Source: Rhodococcus sp. WMMA185
Lineage (GTDB): Bacteria > Actinomycetota > Actinomycetes > Mycobacteriales > Mycobacteriaceae
Length of the DNA: 64,000 nt
Assembly (NCBI RefSeq): GCF_001767395.1
Contig: NZ_CP017014.1
Location: 1,364,001 to 1,428,000, forward strand
Reading direction: 5' to 3'
Shown: piece after piece, positions 36,001 to 43,992 of the stretch
Position numbering within the stretch: the first letter of the stretch is position 1
Layout: every line of letters starts with the position of its first letter
The notes under the pieces: generated by a model
The model's database searches: none
What the model was told of the DNA's origin: nothing
The model's input: only the letters and a program-made list of their open reading frames with translations
Position numbers and translations under genes: made by a program

Positions 36001-36956
36001 ACGATCTCGGTTCCCCGCAGTTTCCGGTCGCGCAGGGCGTCGGCGGTGTCACGGATCTCTCGTTCGCCGGACAGGAAGACCAGGATGTCGCCATCGCCCT
36101 CGGCGAACAATTCTTCGACGGCCTCGCACACAGCGTCGACCGGGTCCCGGTCGAACGTTTGCTCACCCGTGTCCACCGTGAGCGGGCGGTACCGGATCTC
36201 GACGGGGAATGTTCGCCCCGAGACCTCGATTATCGGTGCGGGAACCCCATCGCGAGCGAAGTGCTGCGCGAATCGCTCGGGATCGATGGTGGCAGATGTG
36301 ATGATCACCTTGAGATCAGGTCTGCGGGGGAGCAGCTGTCCCAGGTAGCCGATGATGAAGTCGATGTTGAGGCTGCGTTCGTGCGCTTCGTCGATGATGA
36401 GCGTGTCGTACTGGCGCAACATCTTGTCGCGCTGAATCTCGGCGAGCAGGATGCCGTCGGTCATCAGTTTGACCCTGGTCCCGTCCGATACCTGGTCGGT
36501 AAATCGCACCGTGTATCCGACGGTCTCGCCCAGTTCCTCGTGAAGTTCCTCGGCGATACGCTCGGCGACGGTTCTGGCGGCGAGGCGTCGGGGCTGGGTG
36601 TGGCCGATCAGCCCACGCACGCCGCGGCCCAACTCGAGGCAGATCTTCGGGATCTGCGTCGTCTTGCCGGACCCTGTCTCGCCCGCGACGATGACCACCT
36701 GGTGCTTGGAGATCGCGTCTGCGATGTCGTCGCGCCGCAGGCTCACCGGAAGGGAATCGGGGTACTCGATGGCCGGTGCTGCAGCAAGCTTGCGGGCCAG
36801 GCGTGTGCGCGCCGAGACGATCTCGTCCGACAGCGCGGCAAGTGCCTCGGGTGTGCGCGCACGATCGAGCCGTCGGCGAAGCCGGTGCTCGTCTCGAAGG
36901 GTGAGTTCGCCGAGGCTCTTCTTCAGTTCCGATCGGCGCGGTGATGTGGTGGACAT
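33069..36956 (-). CDS. hrpA: ATP-dependent RNA helicase HrpA (DEAH box)
   Basis: HrpA is a DEAH-box RNA helicase; in E. coli it rescues collided ribosomes. The 1295-residue protein has Walker A GETGSGKTTQIPKI, the DEAH box in TLIIDEAHERSLNIDFIIGY, motif III SATI and motif VI QRSGRCGR, then the helicase-associated, OB and long C-terminal HrpA domains. The length matches full HrpA. I chose ATG 36956 (MSTTSPRRSELKKSLG); ATG 37007 adds a poorly formed 17 residues. The upstream stem-loop at 37041-37079 isolates it from the upstream gene. Confidence 0.93.
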   Translation of the reverse strand: MSTTSPRRSELKKSLGELTLRDEHRLRRRLDRARTPEALAALSDEIVSARTRLARKLAAAPAIEYPDSLPVSLRRDDIADAISKHQVVIVAGETGSGKTTQIPKICLELGRGVRGLIGHTQPRRLAARTVAERIAEELHEELGETVGYTVRFTDQVSDGTRVKLMTDGILLAEIQRDKMLRQYDTLIIDEAHERSLNIDFIIGYLGQLLPRRPDLKVIITSATIDPERFAQHFARDGVPAPIIEVSGRTFPVEIRYRPLTVDTGEQTFDRDPVDAVCEAVEELFAEGDGDILVFLSGEREIRDTADALRDRKLRGTEIVPLYARLSAAEQHKVFTPHTGRRVVLSTNVAETSLTVPGIRYVVDPGTARISRYSVRTKVQRLPIEPISQASARQRSGRCGRVADGICIRLYSEEDFESRPAFTEPEILRTNLASVILQMTALGLGDIAAFPFVAPPDPRAVRDGVGLLQELGAIEHKTKSGLPVLTTVGRELARIPVDPRMARMLVEAHRNGCLSEVLVIVSALSIQDVRERPAEFTQAADEKHARFNVENSDFLAFLELWKYLREQRNSLSSNQFRKMCRNEFLHWLRIREWQDLHGQLRQITHRLGWEPNTTPATPAAIHQSLLAGLLSHIGLREGEKRDFLGARGSRFAIFPGSSLFKKPPRWVMAAELVETSRLWARMSARIEPEWAEKLAPHLVKRTYSEPHWSSKRGSAAAWERVTLYGIPLVARRAVNYSTIDPEVSRELFIRHALVQGEWQTHHKFFHANRALLEDVEELEHRARRRDIVVDDDVLYDFYDQRVGSEAVSARHFDSWWKVARRTTPDLLTFTQSTVVNAESAAVLGGDYPDAWRQGDMQFPLTYQFEPGGEDDGVTARIPIALLSGLRPIGFDWLVPGMRTELVAALIKTLPKTLRRQVVPAPDFANAALVAVTPRSEPLVTAMARELSRLGACRIDPANFDPTALPDHLRMTFLVVDENGAVLDRSKDLAALQRSLAPQAQAEVAKAASNSERPPALTWTPDTLGSLETTVTREVGGQKVIGYPALVPEGGGVAVRVLSTAAAQRAAMLAGTRKLLLTAVPTQTKTVTSGLSNAQRLALGQNPDGSLDALIEDCRNAVANKLIAAHGATIRTPQEFDTLVTRARSEMARGVTALLRAVVPILEADHRLAVVLDRARGEAADDVRQQRESLLFPGFVADLGAARLRELPRYLAAATARLESLPGSATRDTKGMDILDRVYARYERLLSALPEERLHSAELDTIHWMIEELRVSLFAQALGTPIPVSEKRILSAIEKVR

Positions 36957-37040
36957 GCTGGCAACAGCGTAGCCAAACCCGCTCGTCGCGCTTCGATGTG
37001 GCTGCAAGTGTGGTTCGGTCCAGTACGACCTGTAGTGCCC

Positions 37041-37079
37041 ACGTACCGGGTCGAGCGATGCGGTCTCGACCCGGTATGT
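37041..37079 (-). terminator. terminator after the gene at 37113, upstream of hrpA
   Basis: TACCGGGTCGAG (37044-37055) and CTCGACCCGGTA (37065-37076) are a perfect 12-bp stem with a 9-nt loop, extendable to 15 bp with one G-T pair. It should end the preceding minus-strand transcript. Confidence 0.85.
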
Positions 37080-37112
37080 GTGGCGGGAGTGGCTATGCTT
37101 CAGCCGAATCCG

Positions 37113-37946
37113 CTAGGGAGCTGCGAAGAAGACCGGCTCACCGAGAAGGCCGGTAGACACAGACCACAGTCCATCGGCACCCGCGGGGACCGCAGCGCAC
37201 ACGTTCGCTTCGATGGTGCCGCCTGGGTACAGCTCGTCGATATCGAAGAGGTCGTTGGGGAGGACTCCGCATTCATCCCCGTAGGTCCGGTTGTCCGTGC
37301 CGACGAACTCTGCGGTGATATCGAGCCAGGGAAGTGTGGTGTCCTCTCCCGTGTAGGTGGCTGTGAGCGGAACCATCCAGAACTCCATACCCGCCTCGGG
37401 CGGGTCGTTGAACTGGTTTTCGGCTGCGATCTCGGCCCACGCCTCTCGGGGAGTGCCGAGCGTGATCTCCCAGTCTTCGTTGGCTACCGTCTCGCCAATC
37501 GGAAGTGGGTTCTGCCTGCTACCGGCTTCGGAACCGCTCTTGCCTTCGTTGTCGCCGCTGACTGCCGGGGCAGGTGCCGAAAGCTCCAGTTCATTGAGAG
37601 CGTCGTCGAGGGCCTCATCGACAGCGCTCGCGAAGAAGACGAAGGCTGCGATCATGCCGGCGAGTGCCCCGACAATCGAGACGACGATCGCGGCAATACT
37701 TGTGCCCTTGGCCTTTCCGGACTGGGCCACCCCGACGATTCCGAGGATGAAGGCGATCGGGAGCAACACCCACCCGAGGATGAGCACCACCGGGATGCAT
37801 ACGAGGATGAGTCCGACGATGCCGACGATCAGGCCGATCAGCCCCAGCGTGTTCTTCTCTTTCGATGGAACCTGCGGTCCGATGGGGGGCATCATCGGGT
37901 TGGCTGGGGGCGGGGTGCTCGGTGCTTCCCCCGAGTGTGGTTGCAA
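37113..37946 (-). CDS. membrane-anchored protein with DUF4190-like helices and DUF4352-like outer domain
   Basis: This 277-residue protein has a proline-rich N-terminus, two or three hydrophobic segments (LGLIGLIVGIVGLILVCIPV, VLLPIAFILGIVGVAQSG, AAIVVSIVGALAGMIAAFVF), and an outer part of about 150 residues with a beta-rich, DUF4352-like pattern: NEDWEITLGTPREAW, then FWMVPLTATYTGED. The start is TTG 37946 with GGAG upstream. The outer domain has two cysteines (EC and VC). Function unknown; related domains bind ligands or sense the envelope. Confidence 0.65.
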   Translation of the reverse strand: MQPHSGEAPSTPPPANPMMPPIGPQVPSKEKNTLGLIGLIVGIVGLILVCIPVVLILGWVLLPIAFILGIVGVAQSGKAKGTSIAAIVVSIVGALAGMIAAFVFFASAVDEALDDALNELELSAPAPAVSGDNEGKSGSEAGSRQNPLPIGETVANEDWEITLGTPREAWAEIAAENQFNDPPEAGMEFWMVPLTATYTGEDTTLPWLDITAEFVGTDNRTYGDECGVLPNDLFDIDELYPGGTIEANVCAAVPAGADGLWSVSTGLLGEPVFFAAP

Positions 37947-38300
37947 TGTGTCGCTCCTTCCAAGCAGACAGGGAACCGGACAATCCGGACATTGGGTCAG
38001 GCTCGGAGTACGCTAGTGGATCGCTGTCTAGAGGATTCAACCGGGTTGTGACGGTTGGCACATCGCGGAAACCTCCTGCACGCCGTTCCGTCTGAGCGGG
38101 GGCGTCGCTCTCGCCGCCGCGTATGCGGACGGACGTTAGGACGTCTGTGTACTGGCGTGCGTGGGTAGTCGGGCGAACAGTCGCCCGCATCGGGGTGGAT
38201 CGTGTGCCCGCCGGGTCGCTTTCTCGGCCGCCCGGGGTGCGGATTGTGCGAACTGCGGCAAGTATGGGGAGGTCCGCGTCACAATCCGAGGAGGCCGAAC
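37947..38300. other. 354-bp divergent intergenic region
   Basis: I see no gene here. The region separates the membrane protein (minus) from the MHS transporter (plus). It contains an inverted repeat CGGATTGTG (38240-38248) / CACAATCCG (38280-38288), ending just before the transporter's GAGGAGG ribosome site. Confidence 0.6.
38240..38288 (+). promoter_or_regulatory. 9-bp inverted repeat before the MHS transporter
   Basis: CGGATTGTG and CACAATCCG are perfect arms 31 bp apart. The right arm abuts the Shine-Dalgarno, so it may be an operator or an RNA stem that hides the ribosome site. Confidence 0.4.
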
Positions 38301-39665
38301 ATGGTGCCGTCGACGTCGTCAGACGCACGAGAATCGGTTCCACCTGGAGTTTTGCGTAGGGCGATCGCGGCATCTGCGATGGGCAACGCCACCGAATGGT
38401 TCGACTACGGGGTCTACGCGTTCACCGTTTCATACATTTCCGCGGCGTTTTTCCCCGGTGACGCCACCACAGGCACGCTGTACGCGCTGTTGGTGTTCGC
38501 GGTGTCCTTCTTGGTCCGCCCGCTCGGCGGGCTGGTTTGGGGGCCCCTTGGAGACCGGTTGGGACGCCGCCAGGTGCTCGCTCTCACGATCCTCCTGATG
38601 GCTGCTGCCACGTTCTGTGTCGGCCTCCTGCCGGGATACGACACCATCGGAATCTGGGCGCCCGTGCTGCTCGTGCTGTTGCGCATGATTCAGGGCTTCT
38701 CGACCGGTGGCGAGTACGGCGGGGCCGCCACGTTCATGGCGGAGTACTCCCCGGACCGCAGGCGCGGCTTCTGCGGAAGTTTCCTCGAGTTCGGCACGCT
38801 CGGTGGGTACGCACTCGGCGCGATCGTGGTGCTGGGTGTCGAACTGGTGTCGACCGACGCATTCATGCAGTCGTGGGGCTGGCGTCTGCCATTCCTTATT
38901 GCGGGTCCTCTCGGCATCATCGGCCTGTATCTGCGGACCAAGCTCGAGGAGACACCGGTGTTCCGGGAACTCGACGACAAGGGTGCCACCGAGGATGCGG
39001 TCACGACCGAGTTCAAGGATCTGGTCACCAGGTACTGGAAGCCGTTGCTGCTGCTGGCTGGGCTCGTGATCGCGCTCAATGTCACCAACTACACATTGCT
39101 CGGGTATATGCCGACGTACCTCGAGACCCAGATCGGTCTCTCTTCTCAGGCCTCGTTGACGCTGTTCATCGTCGGGCAGCTCATCATGATGTCAGCAATC
39201 CCGTTTGCCGGGGCATTGTCGGATCGAGTGGGCCGCAAACCACTCTGGTATGTATCGCTCGTCGGCCTTTTCGTGTTCGCGACTCCGATGTATCTGCTGA
39301 TGCGTCAGGGCTTCGGATGGGCGGTACTGGCGTTCGCGATCCTCGGATCCCTCTATGTACTGCAACTGTCGACCATTTCGGCCACCTTTCCGGCGATGTT
39401 CCCCACCCACGTCCGCTTCGCAGGGTTCGCCATCGCGTACAACGTGTCGACATCGCTGTTCGGCGGCACCGCTCCCGCCGTCAACGAACTCCTCATCGAC
39501 TGGACGCACAACACGCTCATGCCCGCGTTCTACATGATGGGTGCTTGTGTCATCGGGCTCGTCGCCCTGTTCTTCGTCGTCGAGACGGCGGGAGCGTCGA
39601 TCCGCGGAAAGGGAATTCCCGGGGTGGATACCGAGGCCCATCCGACAGCCTTTGCCCACAGGTAG
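38301..39665 (+). CDS. MFS transporter, metabolite:H+ symporter (ProP-like)
   Basis: This 454-residue transporter has about 12 membrane helices. The N-terminus GNATEWFDYGVYAFTVSYIS is the first-helix signature of the MHS/ProP family, and GDRLGRRQVLALTILLMAAA is the MFS loop 2-3 motif. STGGEYGGAATFMAEYSPDR is also family-typical. I chose ATG 38301 with GAGGAGG upstream. ProP homologues carry betaine, proline or ectoine; others carry organic acids. The next gene is a class III aminotransferase, so an amino compound is a plausible substrate. Confidence 0.85.
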   Translation: MVPSTSSDARESVPPGVLRRAIAASAMGNATEWFDYGVYAFTVSYISAAFFPGDATTGTLYALLVFAVSFLVRPLGGLVWGPLGDRLGRRQVLALTILLMAAATFCVGLLPGYDTIGIWAPVLLVLLRMIQGFSTGGEYGGAATFMAEYSPDRRRGFCGSFLEFGTLGGYALGAIVVLGVELVSTDAFMQSWGWRLPFLIAGPLGIIGLYLRTKLEETPVFRELDDKGATEDAVTTEFKDLVTRYWKPLLLLAGLVIALNVTNYTLLGYMPTYLETQIGLSSQASLTLFIVGQLIMMSAIPFAGALSDRVGRKPLWYVSLVGLFVFATPMYLLMRQGFGWAVLAFAILGSLYVLQLSTISATFPAMFPTHVRFAGFAIAYNVSTSLFGGTAPAVNELLIDWTHNTLMPAFYMMGACVIGLVALFFVVETAGASIRGKGIPGVDTEAHPTAFAHR

Positions 39666-39749
39666 GGTCCGCCGAAGAACCCGGAAACCGGTGCGCGCGT
39701 CGTCAGTGGCATAGTCGGTACGGGTTGGTTTCACGAAGGGAAAACGAGA

Positions 39750-40976
39750 ATGGCGTCGGCACTGTGGCACGGATTCGCGGATATGGGCGCGGTGGAGCAG
39801 AAGGGTCCGTTCGTGGTGTCCCGCGGTGAGGGCGCATACATCTGGGACGACCACGGCAACCGCTACCTCGATGCGACTGCGGGCCTGTGGTTCACCAATG
39901 TTGGGCACGGGCGTTCGGAGATCGCAGATGCTGTTGCGGAACAGCTGCGGACCGTCGCGCACTTCTCGAACTTCGGCGACTTCGCACCGGAGACCACCGT
40001 GAGGCTCGCCGAGCGCCTAGCCGCTCTCGCGCCCGTGCCGGGCAGCAAGGTCTTCTTCACCTCCGGCGGTTCGGACTCCGTGGACACGGCGGCCAAGCTC
40101 GCGCGCCGCTACTGGCACGAGATGGGCAAGCCGGGCAAGACGATCGTGGTCGGTCGTCAGAAGGCATACCACGGCATGCACGTGGCGGGCACCGCCCTTG
40201 CCGGTATCCCGGTCAACCGGGAGGGATACGGCGAGTTGATGGCAGACGCCGCAACGGTCGCCTGGAACGATGCCAAAAGCCTGCTCGAACTCATCGAGCG
40301 GATCGGGGCAGACAAGATCGCCGCTTTCTTCTGCGAGCCTGTCATCGGTGCCGGCGGCATCTACCTGCCGCCGGAGGGGTATTTGGCCGAGGTGCGCGAC
40401 ATCTGCCGCGAGCACGACATCCTGTTCGTCGTCGACGAGGTGGTGACCGGGTTCGGGCGAATCGGCGGTGAGTGGTTCGCATCTACGCGATTCGACCTTC
40501 AGCCAGACCTGATGACGACGGCGAAGGGCTTGACGTCCGGGTACGTCCCGATGGGTGCAGTATTCATCGCTCCCCGCGTCGCGGAACCGTTCTTTGCCGG
40601 CGGGGTGTGGTGGCGGCACGGGTACACCTACGGCGGGCACGCGGGTGCCGCGGCTGCCGCTCTGGCCAACCTCGACATCATCGAACGTGAGAATCTGCTC
40701 TCGGAGTCGAAGCGACTCGAGGCCTCGCTGCACGAGCACCTGGCGCCCCTCGCCGATCATCCGCGGGTCGAGGAGGTGCGTAGCGGTCTCGGTGCCGTCG
40801 CAGCGGTGCAGCTGGCGGATCCGGCCGAAGCACTTCCGTTCGTGAACACACTACGGGAACATGGAATTTCGGGTCGCGCCGCAGGGCAGGGTGCTATGCA
40901 GGTCTCACCGTCGTTCGTGATGACGGACGATCAGGTAGCTCAACTCGCCGATGGGTTCCGCCGGGCGCTGGGCTGA
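39750..40976 (+). CDS. class III PLP aminotransferase
   Basis: This 408-residue enzyme transfers an amino group from an omega-amino compound to pyruvate or a similar acceptor. It has SGGSDSVDTAAKLARRYW, the cofactor pocket in FVVDEVVTGFGRIGGEWFA, and the PLP lysine in TTAKGLTSGYVPMGA. It is somewhat shorter than typical omega-amino-acid:pyruvate transaminases (about 450). It follows the MHS transporter by 84 nt, so the two may take up and degrade one amine, such as beta-alanine or GABA. That is inferred. Confidence 0.82.
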   Translation: MASALWHGFADMGAVEQKGPFVVSRGEGAYIWDDHGNRYLDATAGLWFTNVGHGRSEIADAVAEQLRTVAHFSNFGDFAPETTVRLAERLAALAPVPGSKVFFTSGGSDSVDTAAKLARRYWHEMGKPGKTIVVGRQKAYHGMHVAGTALAGIPVNREGYGELMADAATVAWNDAKSLLELIERIGADKIAAFFCEPVIGAGGIYLPPEGYLAEVRDICREHDILFVVDEVVTGFGRIGGEWFASTRFDLQPDLMTTAKGLTSGYVPMGAVFIAPRVAEPFFAGGVWWRHGYTYGGHAGAAAAALANLDIIERENLLSESKRLEASLHEHLAPLADHPRVEEVRSGLGAVAAVQLADPAEALPFVNTLREHGISGRAAGQGAMQVSPSFVMTDDQVAQLADGFRRALG

Positions 40977-41239
40977 TTCTTCGCGGCGTCGTACCGAAGG
41001 AGTCGGCGCAGGCCACCGGTGAGCCTGCTGCGCCAGGTCTGCGGCGGCGACTCGGTCATTTTCCCGTCGTCCGCCGCGGATGCGCGGGTGTATCGCTCGT
41101 GGAGCCGTGCCCGGACCTCATCAGCGGTGTACGCCTTCCGCTGCCGGTCCGCGCGCACGGCAACGACACCGGTCGCGGCGACACCTACAAACCCAGCCAG
41201 CCCGACGAGTTTCCACCATTGTCTGCCGCGCGGTCGCAT
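40940..41239 (-). CDS. small basic membrane-anchored protein (99 aa)
   Basis: This 99-residue protein has a basic start MRPRGRQWWK, one membrane helix LVGLAGFVGVAATGVVAV, and a long basic tail. Its ATG is preceded by TAGCGT with a 6-nt gap. It converges on and overlaps the aminotransferase by 37 nt. The gene shares an overlapping promoter with the divergent gene at 41257, 18 bp away. Function unknown. Confidence 0.55.
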   Translation of the reverse strand: MRPRGRQWWKLVGLAGFVGVAATGVVAVRADRQRKAYTADEVRARLHERYTRASAADDGKMTESPPQTWRSRLTGGLRRLLRYDAAKNQPSARRNPSAS

Positions 41240-41244
41240 CCTTC

Positions 41245-41251
41245 TACGCTA
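41245..41251. promoter_or_regulatory. overlapping bidirectional promoter for two leaderless genes
   Basis: CTACGCTAG is nearly symmetrical. On the plus strand TACGCT (41245-41250) lies 6 nt before ATG 41257; on the minus strand TAGCGT (41251-41246) lies 6 nt before ATG 41239. The two -10 hexamers overlap by five bases and the start codons are only 17 bp apart. Confidence 0.7.
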
Positions 41252-41256
41252 GAGGC

Positions 41257-41988
41257 ATGGAGGGCCCGCGGCACACGGACGGACGACACAGCGGTTCGCG
41301 TATCGATCTCGAGCGCGCCGTAGAAGTCACCAGAACCGGTGACATCTGGATCTTCCGCGGACGCTCTGCGGCCGACAGAGCCATCCAGACCCTGACCAAC
41401 AGTCCGGTCAATCACGTGGGAATGTCGGTGGTGCTCGAGGATCTGCCGCCGTTGATGTGGCATGCCGAACTCGGGCATTCGTTGCAGGACATGTGGACCG
41501 GCCGATTCCAGCGTGGTGTGCAACTTCATGATCTTCGTGCGGCGGTCCGGGTGTGGGGCGTGCGCTACGGGCAGCGGGCGTGGCTTCGACAACTTGCCGA
41601 GTCGGTCACCCGGCAGCAGGAAGACGCATTGATGCGCACCATCGCGAGACTCGACGGCACCCCCTTCCCATCTACTGCGAAGCTTGCGTCACGTTGGTTC
41701 GGGGGGCGCCTGCCCCGCGTCGGGCGCCGACCGGCGCGTGCTGAAGGTCTCGGGAGTGCAGGTCTCGAGAGCGCCTACTGCGCAGAGGTGGTCGCGCAGA
41801 CATATGAGGCGATGGGGCTGATCACAGGCCGGCGTCGTGTCAACTGGTTCGACCCCGGTAGGTTCTGGAGCGGGGACAAGCTGCCTCTGGCTCCCGGGGT
41901 GATACTCGGCCGCGAGATCGAAGTGACTCTAGGCGAGGCCGATCTCGCTGCGGGGCGGGACCGGCGACCATCTTCACAGGACGCGTGA
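41257..41988 (+). CDS. permuted papain-like (YiiX/YaeF, LRAT-type) hydrolase
   Basis: This 243-residue protein resembles the permuted NlpC/P60 group. TGDIWIFRGRSAADRAIQTL is followed by the catalytic His in NSPVNHVGMSVVLED. The probable Cys is in SAYCAEVVAQTYEAMGL near residue 173. Such proteins cleave or transfer lipid esters or peptides. No signal peptide is visible. ATG 41257 is leaderless (TACGCT, 6 nt). The 3' end overlaps the convergent phzF by 15 nt. Substrate unknown. Confidence 0.62.
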   Translation: MEGPRHTDGRHSGSRIDLERAVEVTRTGDIWIFRGRSAADRAIQTLTNSPVNHVGMSVVLEDLPPLMWHAELGHSLQDMWTGRFQRGVQLHDLRAAVRVWGVRYGQRAWLRQLAESVTRQQEDALMRTIARLDGTPFPSTAKLASRWFGGRLPRVGRRPARAEGLGSAGLESAYCAEVVAQTYEAMGLITGRRRVNWFDPGRFWSGDKLPLAPGVILGREIEVTLGEADLAAGRDRRPSSQDA

Positions 41989-42657
41989 CTTCTCGGCCCG
42001 GACGAGTCCGCCGACTTCGACCCACCCGGCCGGGTCGTAGGTCGTGTGCAATATGGATCCCCGGCCCTGCTCGATGAGCAGGGCGTGGCGTAGGTGTTCG
42101 GTGATGTGGACGGCAGCTGCCCCGGTCGCCTCGTCCTCCATGGTTCCGACTTCCGGAGCGAACATGCGAGATCGAATGGAATGCTCGACCCTGTCGGTCC
42201 ACGCCCACAGGTAGTGACGGCCGGGACCGAATTTCTTCGGATCGGCTGCCTCCACCTCACGCACACTGTTCATCGGGTACAGGGAGAATTCCGGTGCCCA
42301 GTCGGGCTTTGCGCGAACCCACGTGAGGGCTCCCGAACGTCGGGTGGCGACGGAACCCGCCGGAACCTCCAGCGTTCGAACCGGGGTGCCGCGCTCGTGC
42401 AACCACCAGGAGAGCCCCACTGTGGGATGGCCGGCGAAGAAACGTAGTTCGGTGGCGTGAGTGAAGACCTGTGCGCGTGCGTACTCGGAGCCGGGGGTGG
42501 GGAGCTCGACGAAGATCGTCTCGCTGTATTTCAGCTTCGCGGCGACGGATTGCCGGTCTTCCGCGGCGACGGTGGTCGCGTCGACGATCCCGAGCGGGTT
42601 CCCGTGGTGTCCCCGCTCGTCGGTGAACACCCGGACGACGTCTACGTGGATGGGCAT
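41974..42657 (-). CDS. PhzF-family epimerase/isomerase-like protein
   Basis: This 227-residue protein begins MPIHVDVVRVFTDERGHHGN-PLGIV, the PhzF pattern. The family's catalytic Glu is in KYSETIFVELP at about residue 46; FFAGHPTVG and DEATGAAAVHITEHL are the other signatures. It is shorter than the usual 260-290, so the second half may be trimmed. ATG 42657 is preceded by TAAGCT with a 6-nt gap (leaderless). There are no phenazine genes nearby. Reaction unknown. Confidence 0.8.
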   Translation of the reverse strand: MPIHVDVVRVFTDERGHHGNPLGIVDATTVAAEDRQSVAAKLKYSETIFVELPTPGSEYARAQVFTHATELRFFAGHPTVGLSWWLHERGTPVRTLEVPAGSVATRRSGALTWVRAKPDWAPEFSLYPMNSVREVEAADPKKFGPGRHYLWAWTDRVEHSIRSRMFAPEVGTMEDEATGAAAVHITEHLRHALLIEQGRGSILHTTYDPAGWVEVGGLVRAEKSRVL

Positions 42658-42682
42658 TATCGCAGCTTATCGCCTCAGTGAC

Positions 42683-42726
42683 CGAACGGCCCCGCGTGCG
42701 GACAATCCTGCACGCGGGGCCGTTCG
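42683..42726 (-). terminator. strong terminator after ahpD
   Basis: CGAACGGCCCCGCGTGC (42683-42699) and GCACGCGGGGCCGTTCG (42710-42726) form a perfect 17-bp stem with a 10-nt loop. It lies 20 nt after the ahpD stop. Confidence 0.9.
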
Positions 42727-42746
42727 GCGGTGAAGAGTACTGCCCG

Positions 42747-43286
42747 TCAGACTCCCGCGGTGGCGAGGGTCTCGCTCGCCTCCACAGCCTGCGCGACACC
42801 CGCGACGATGGAGCCGGCACGGATTGCTTCGAAGATCACCTCACGGTCGACCCCCTCCTGGCGGAGGGTGTTCTCGTGGGCCTCGAGGCAGTGGTTGCAA
42901 CCGTTGATCGCGGACACCGCGAGCGACCACAACTCGAAGTCGGCCTTGTCTACACCCGGGTTGCCGATGATGTTCATCCGCAGGCCCGCGCGCAGGTCGT
43001 CGTACTTGCCGCCCAGGTAACCCTTGGTGCGGTAGAAGACGTTGTTCATACCCATGATGGATGCGGCACCGAGAGCGGCGTTGTAGGCCTCGGCGGACAG
43101 GATGTCCGCGGCCTCGTCGGCGATCTGCCTCAGGGTGGTCGCCGACTTGGTGGCGGCGGCCGTGGCGAGGAGGGTGCCCCACAACTGCTGCTCGTTCAGG
43201 ACGGTGCTGCGAGAGAGGGAACTCAGGTTGAGCTTGAGGTCCTTGGCGTACTCGGGCAGGGAGTTCTTGAGGTTCTCTACGGTCAT
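42747..43286 (-). CDS. ahpD: alkyl hydroperoxidase AhpD
   Basis: AhpD reduces AhpC using a lipoyl-linked electron chain and has peroxidase activity itself. The 179-residue protein has the redox pair Cys130/Cys133 in [14 protein letters not shown], at the same positions as in M. tuberculosis. It follows ahpC by 3 nt, so the two are co-translated, and is ended by a strong stem-loop. Confidence 0.96.
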   Translation of the reverse strand: MTVENLKNSLPEYAKDLKLNLSSLSRSTVLNEQQLWGTLLATAAATKSATTLRQIADEAADILSAEAYNAALGAASIMGMNNVFYRTKGYLGGKYDDLRAGLRMNIIGNPGVDKADFELWSLAVSAINGCNHCLEAHENTLRQEGVDREVIFEAIRAGSIVAGVAQAVEASETLATAGV

Positions 43287-43289
43287 GAC

Positions 43290-43877
43290 TCAGACGCTCG
43301 CCGTCAGGAGTTCGCCGGCGTCGATCGTCGGGTCGCCCTTCTTCCAGTTGCAGGCGCACAGTTCGTCGGACTGCAGGGCGTCGAGGACGCGCAGTACCTC
43401 GTCGACGTTGCGGCCCACGGAGCCGGCCGTGACCGAGACGAACTGGATCTCGTTGTTCGGGTCGACGATGAAGGTGGCACGGTCCGCGACACCGTCTGCA
43501 TTGAGGACACCGGTAGCCTCGGCCAGCTCACGCCCCAGGTCGGAGAGCATCGGGAAGGGCAGGGTCTTGAGGTCCTCGTGCTGTGCGCGCCACTGGAAGT
43601 GCACGAACTCGTTGTCGACCGATGCACCGAGCACCTGGGTGTCACGGTCGGCGAACTCGTCGTTCAACTTGCCGAACGCCGCGATCTCGGTGGGGCACAC
43701 GAAGGTGAAGTCCTTGGGCCAGAAGAAGACGACGCGCCACTTGCCTGCGTAGTCGTCGCTGGTGATCGTGGTGAAGTAGTCGTCGGGCTGCTGGGCGTCG
43801 ACCTTGGAGAGGTCGCCACCGATGACTGCCTTCAGGTTGTACGCGGGAAACTGGTCACCGATGGTGAGCAGAGCCAT
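43290..43877 (-). CDS. ahpC: alkyl hydroperoxide reductase AhpC
   Basis: AhpC is a peroxiredoxin that destroys organic peroxides and peroxynitrite. The 195-residue protein has the peroxidatic Cys61 in DFTFVCPTEIAAF and the C-terminal pair Cys174/Cys176 in DELCACNWKKGD, the three-cysteine layout of actinobacterial AhpC. I chose ATG 43877 with AGGAG upstream; the longer frame is upstream leader. It is divergent from oxyR, which should activate it under peroxide. Confidence 0.96.
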   Translation of the reverse strand: MALLTIGDQFPAYNLKAVIGGDLSKVDAQQPDDYFTTITSDDYAGKWRVVFFWPKDFTFVCPTEIAAFGKLNDEFADRDTQVLGASVDNEFVHFQWRAQHEDLKTLPFPMLSDLGRELAEATGVLNADGVADRATFIVDPNNEIQFVSVTAGSVGRNVDEVLRVLDALQSDELCACNWKKGDPTIDAGELLTASV

Positions 43878-43978
43878 ATCTCGTTCTCCTACTTGACTTG
43901 TGAACATCTTGTGAACATTGCGAGCGCCGTCGAATATTCTGCACAAACATTTTCAAAAGGCAAAGCCAATTGAAACAT

Positions 43979-43992
43979 CTATACTGATAGGC
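43979..43992 (+). promoter_or_regulatory. oxyR leaderless promoter with overlapping dyad
   Basis: TATACT (43980-43985) lies 7 nt before the oxyR ATG at 43993. The dyad CTAT-ACTG-ATAG (43979-43990) covers it, resembling an OxyR half-site pair, so OxyR may repress its own promoter. Confidence 0.5.
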
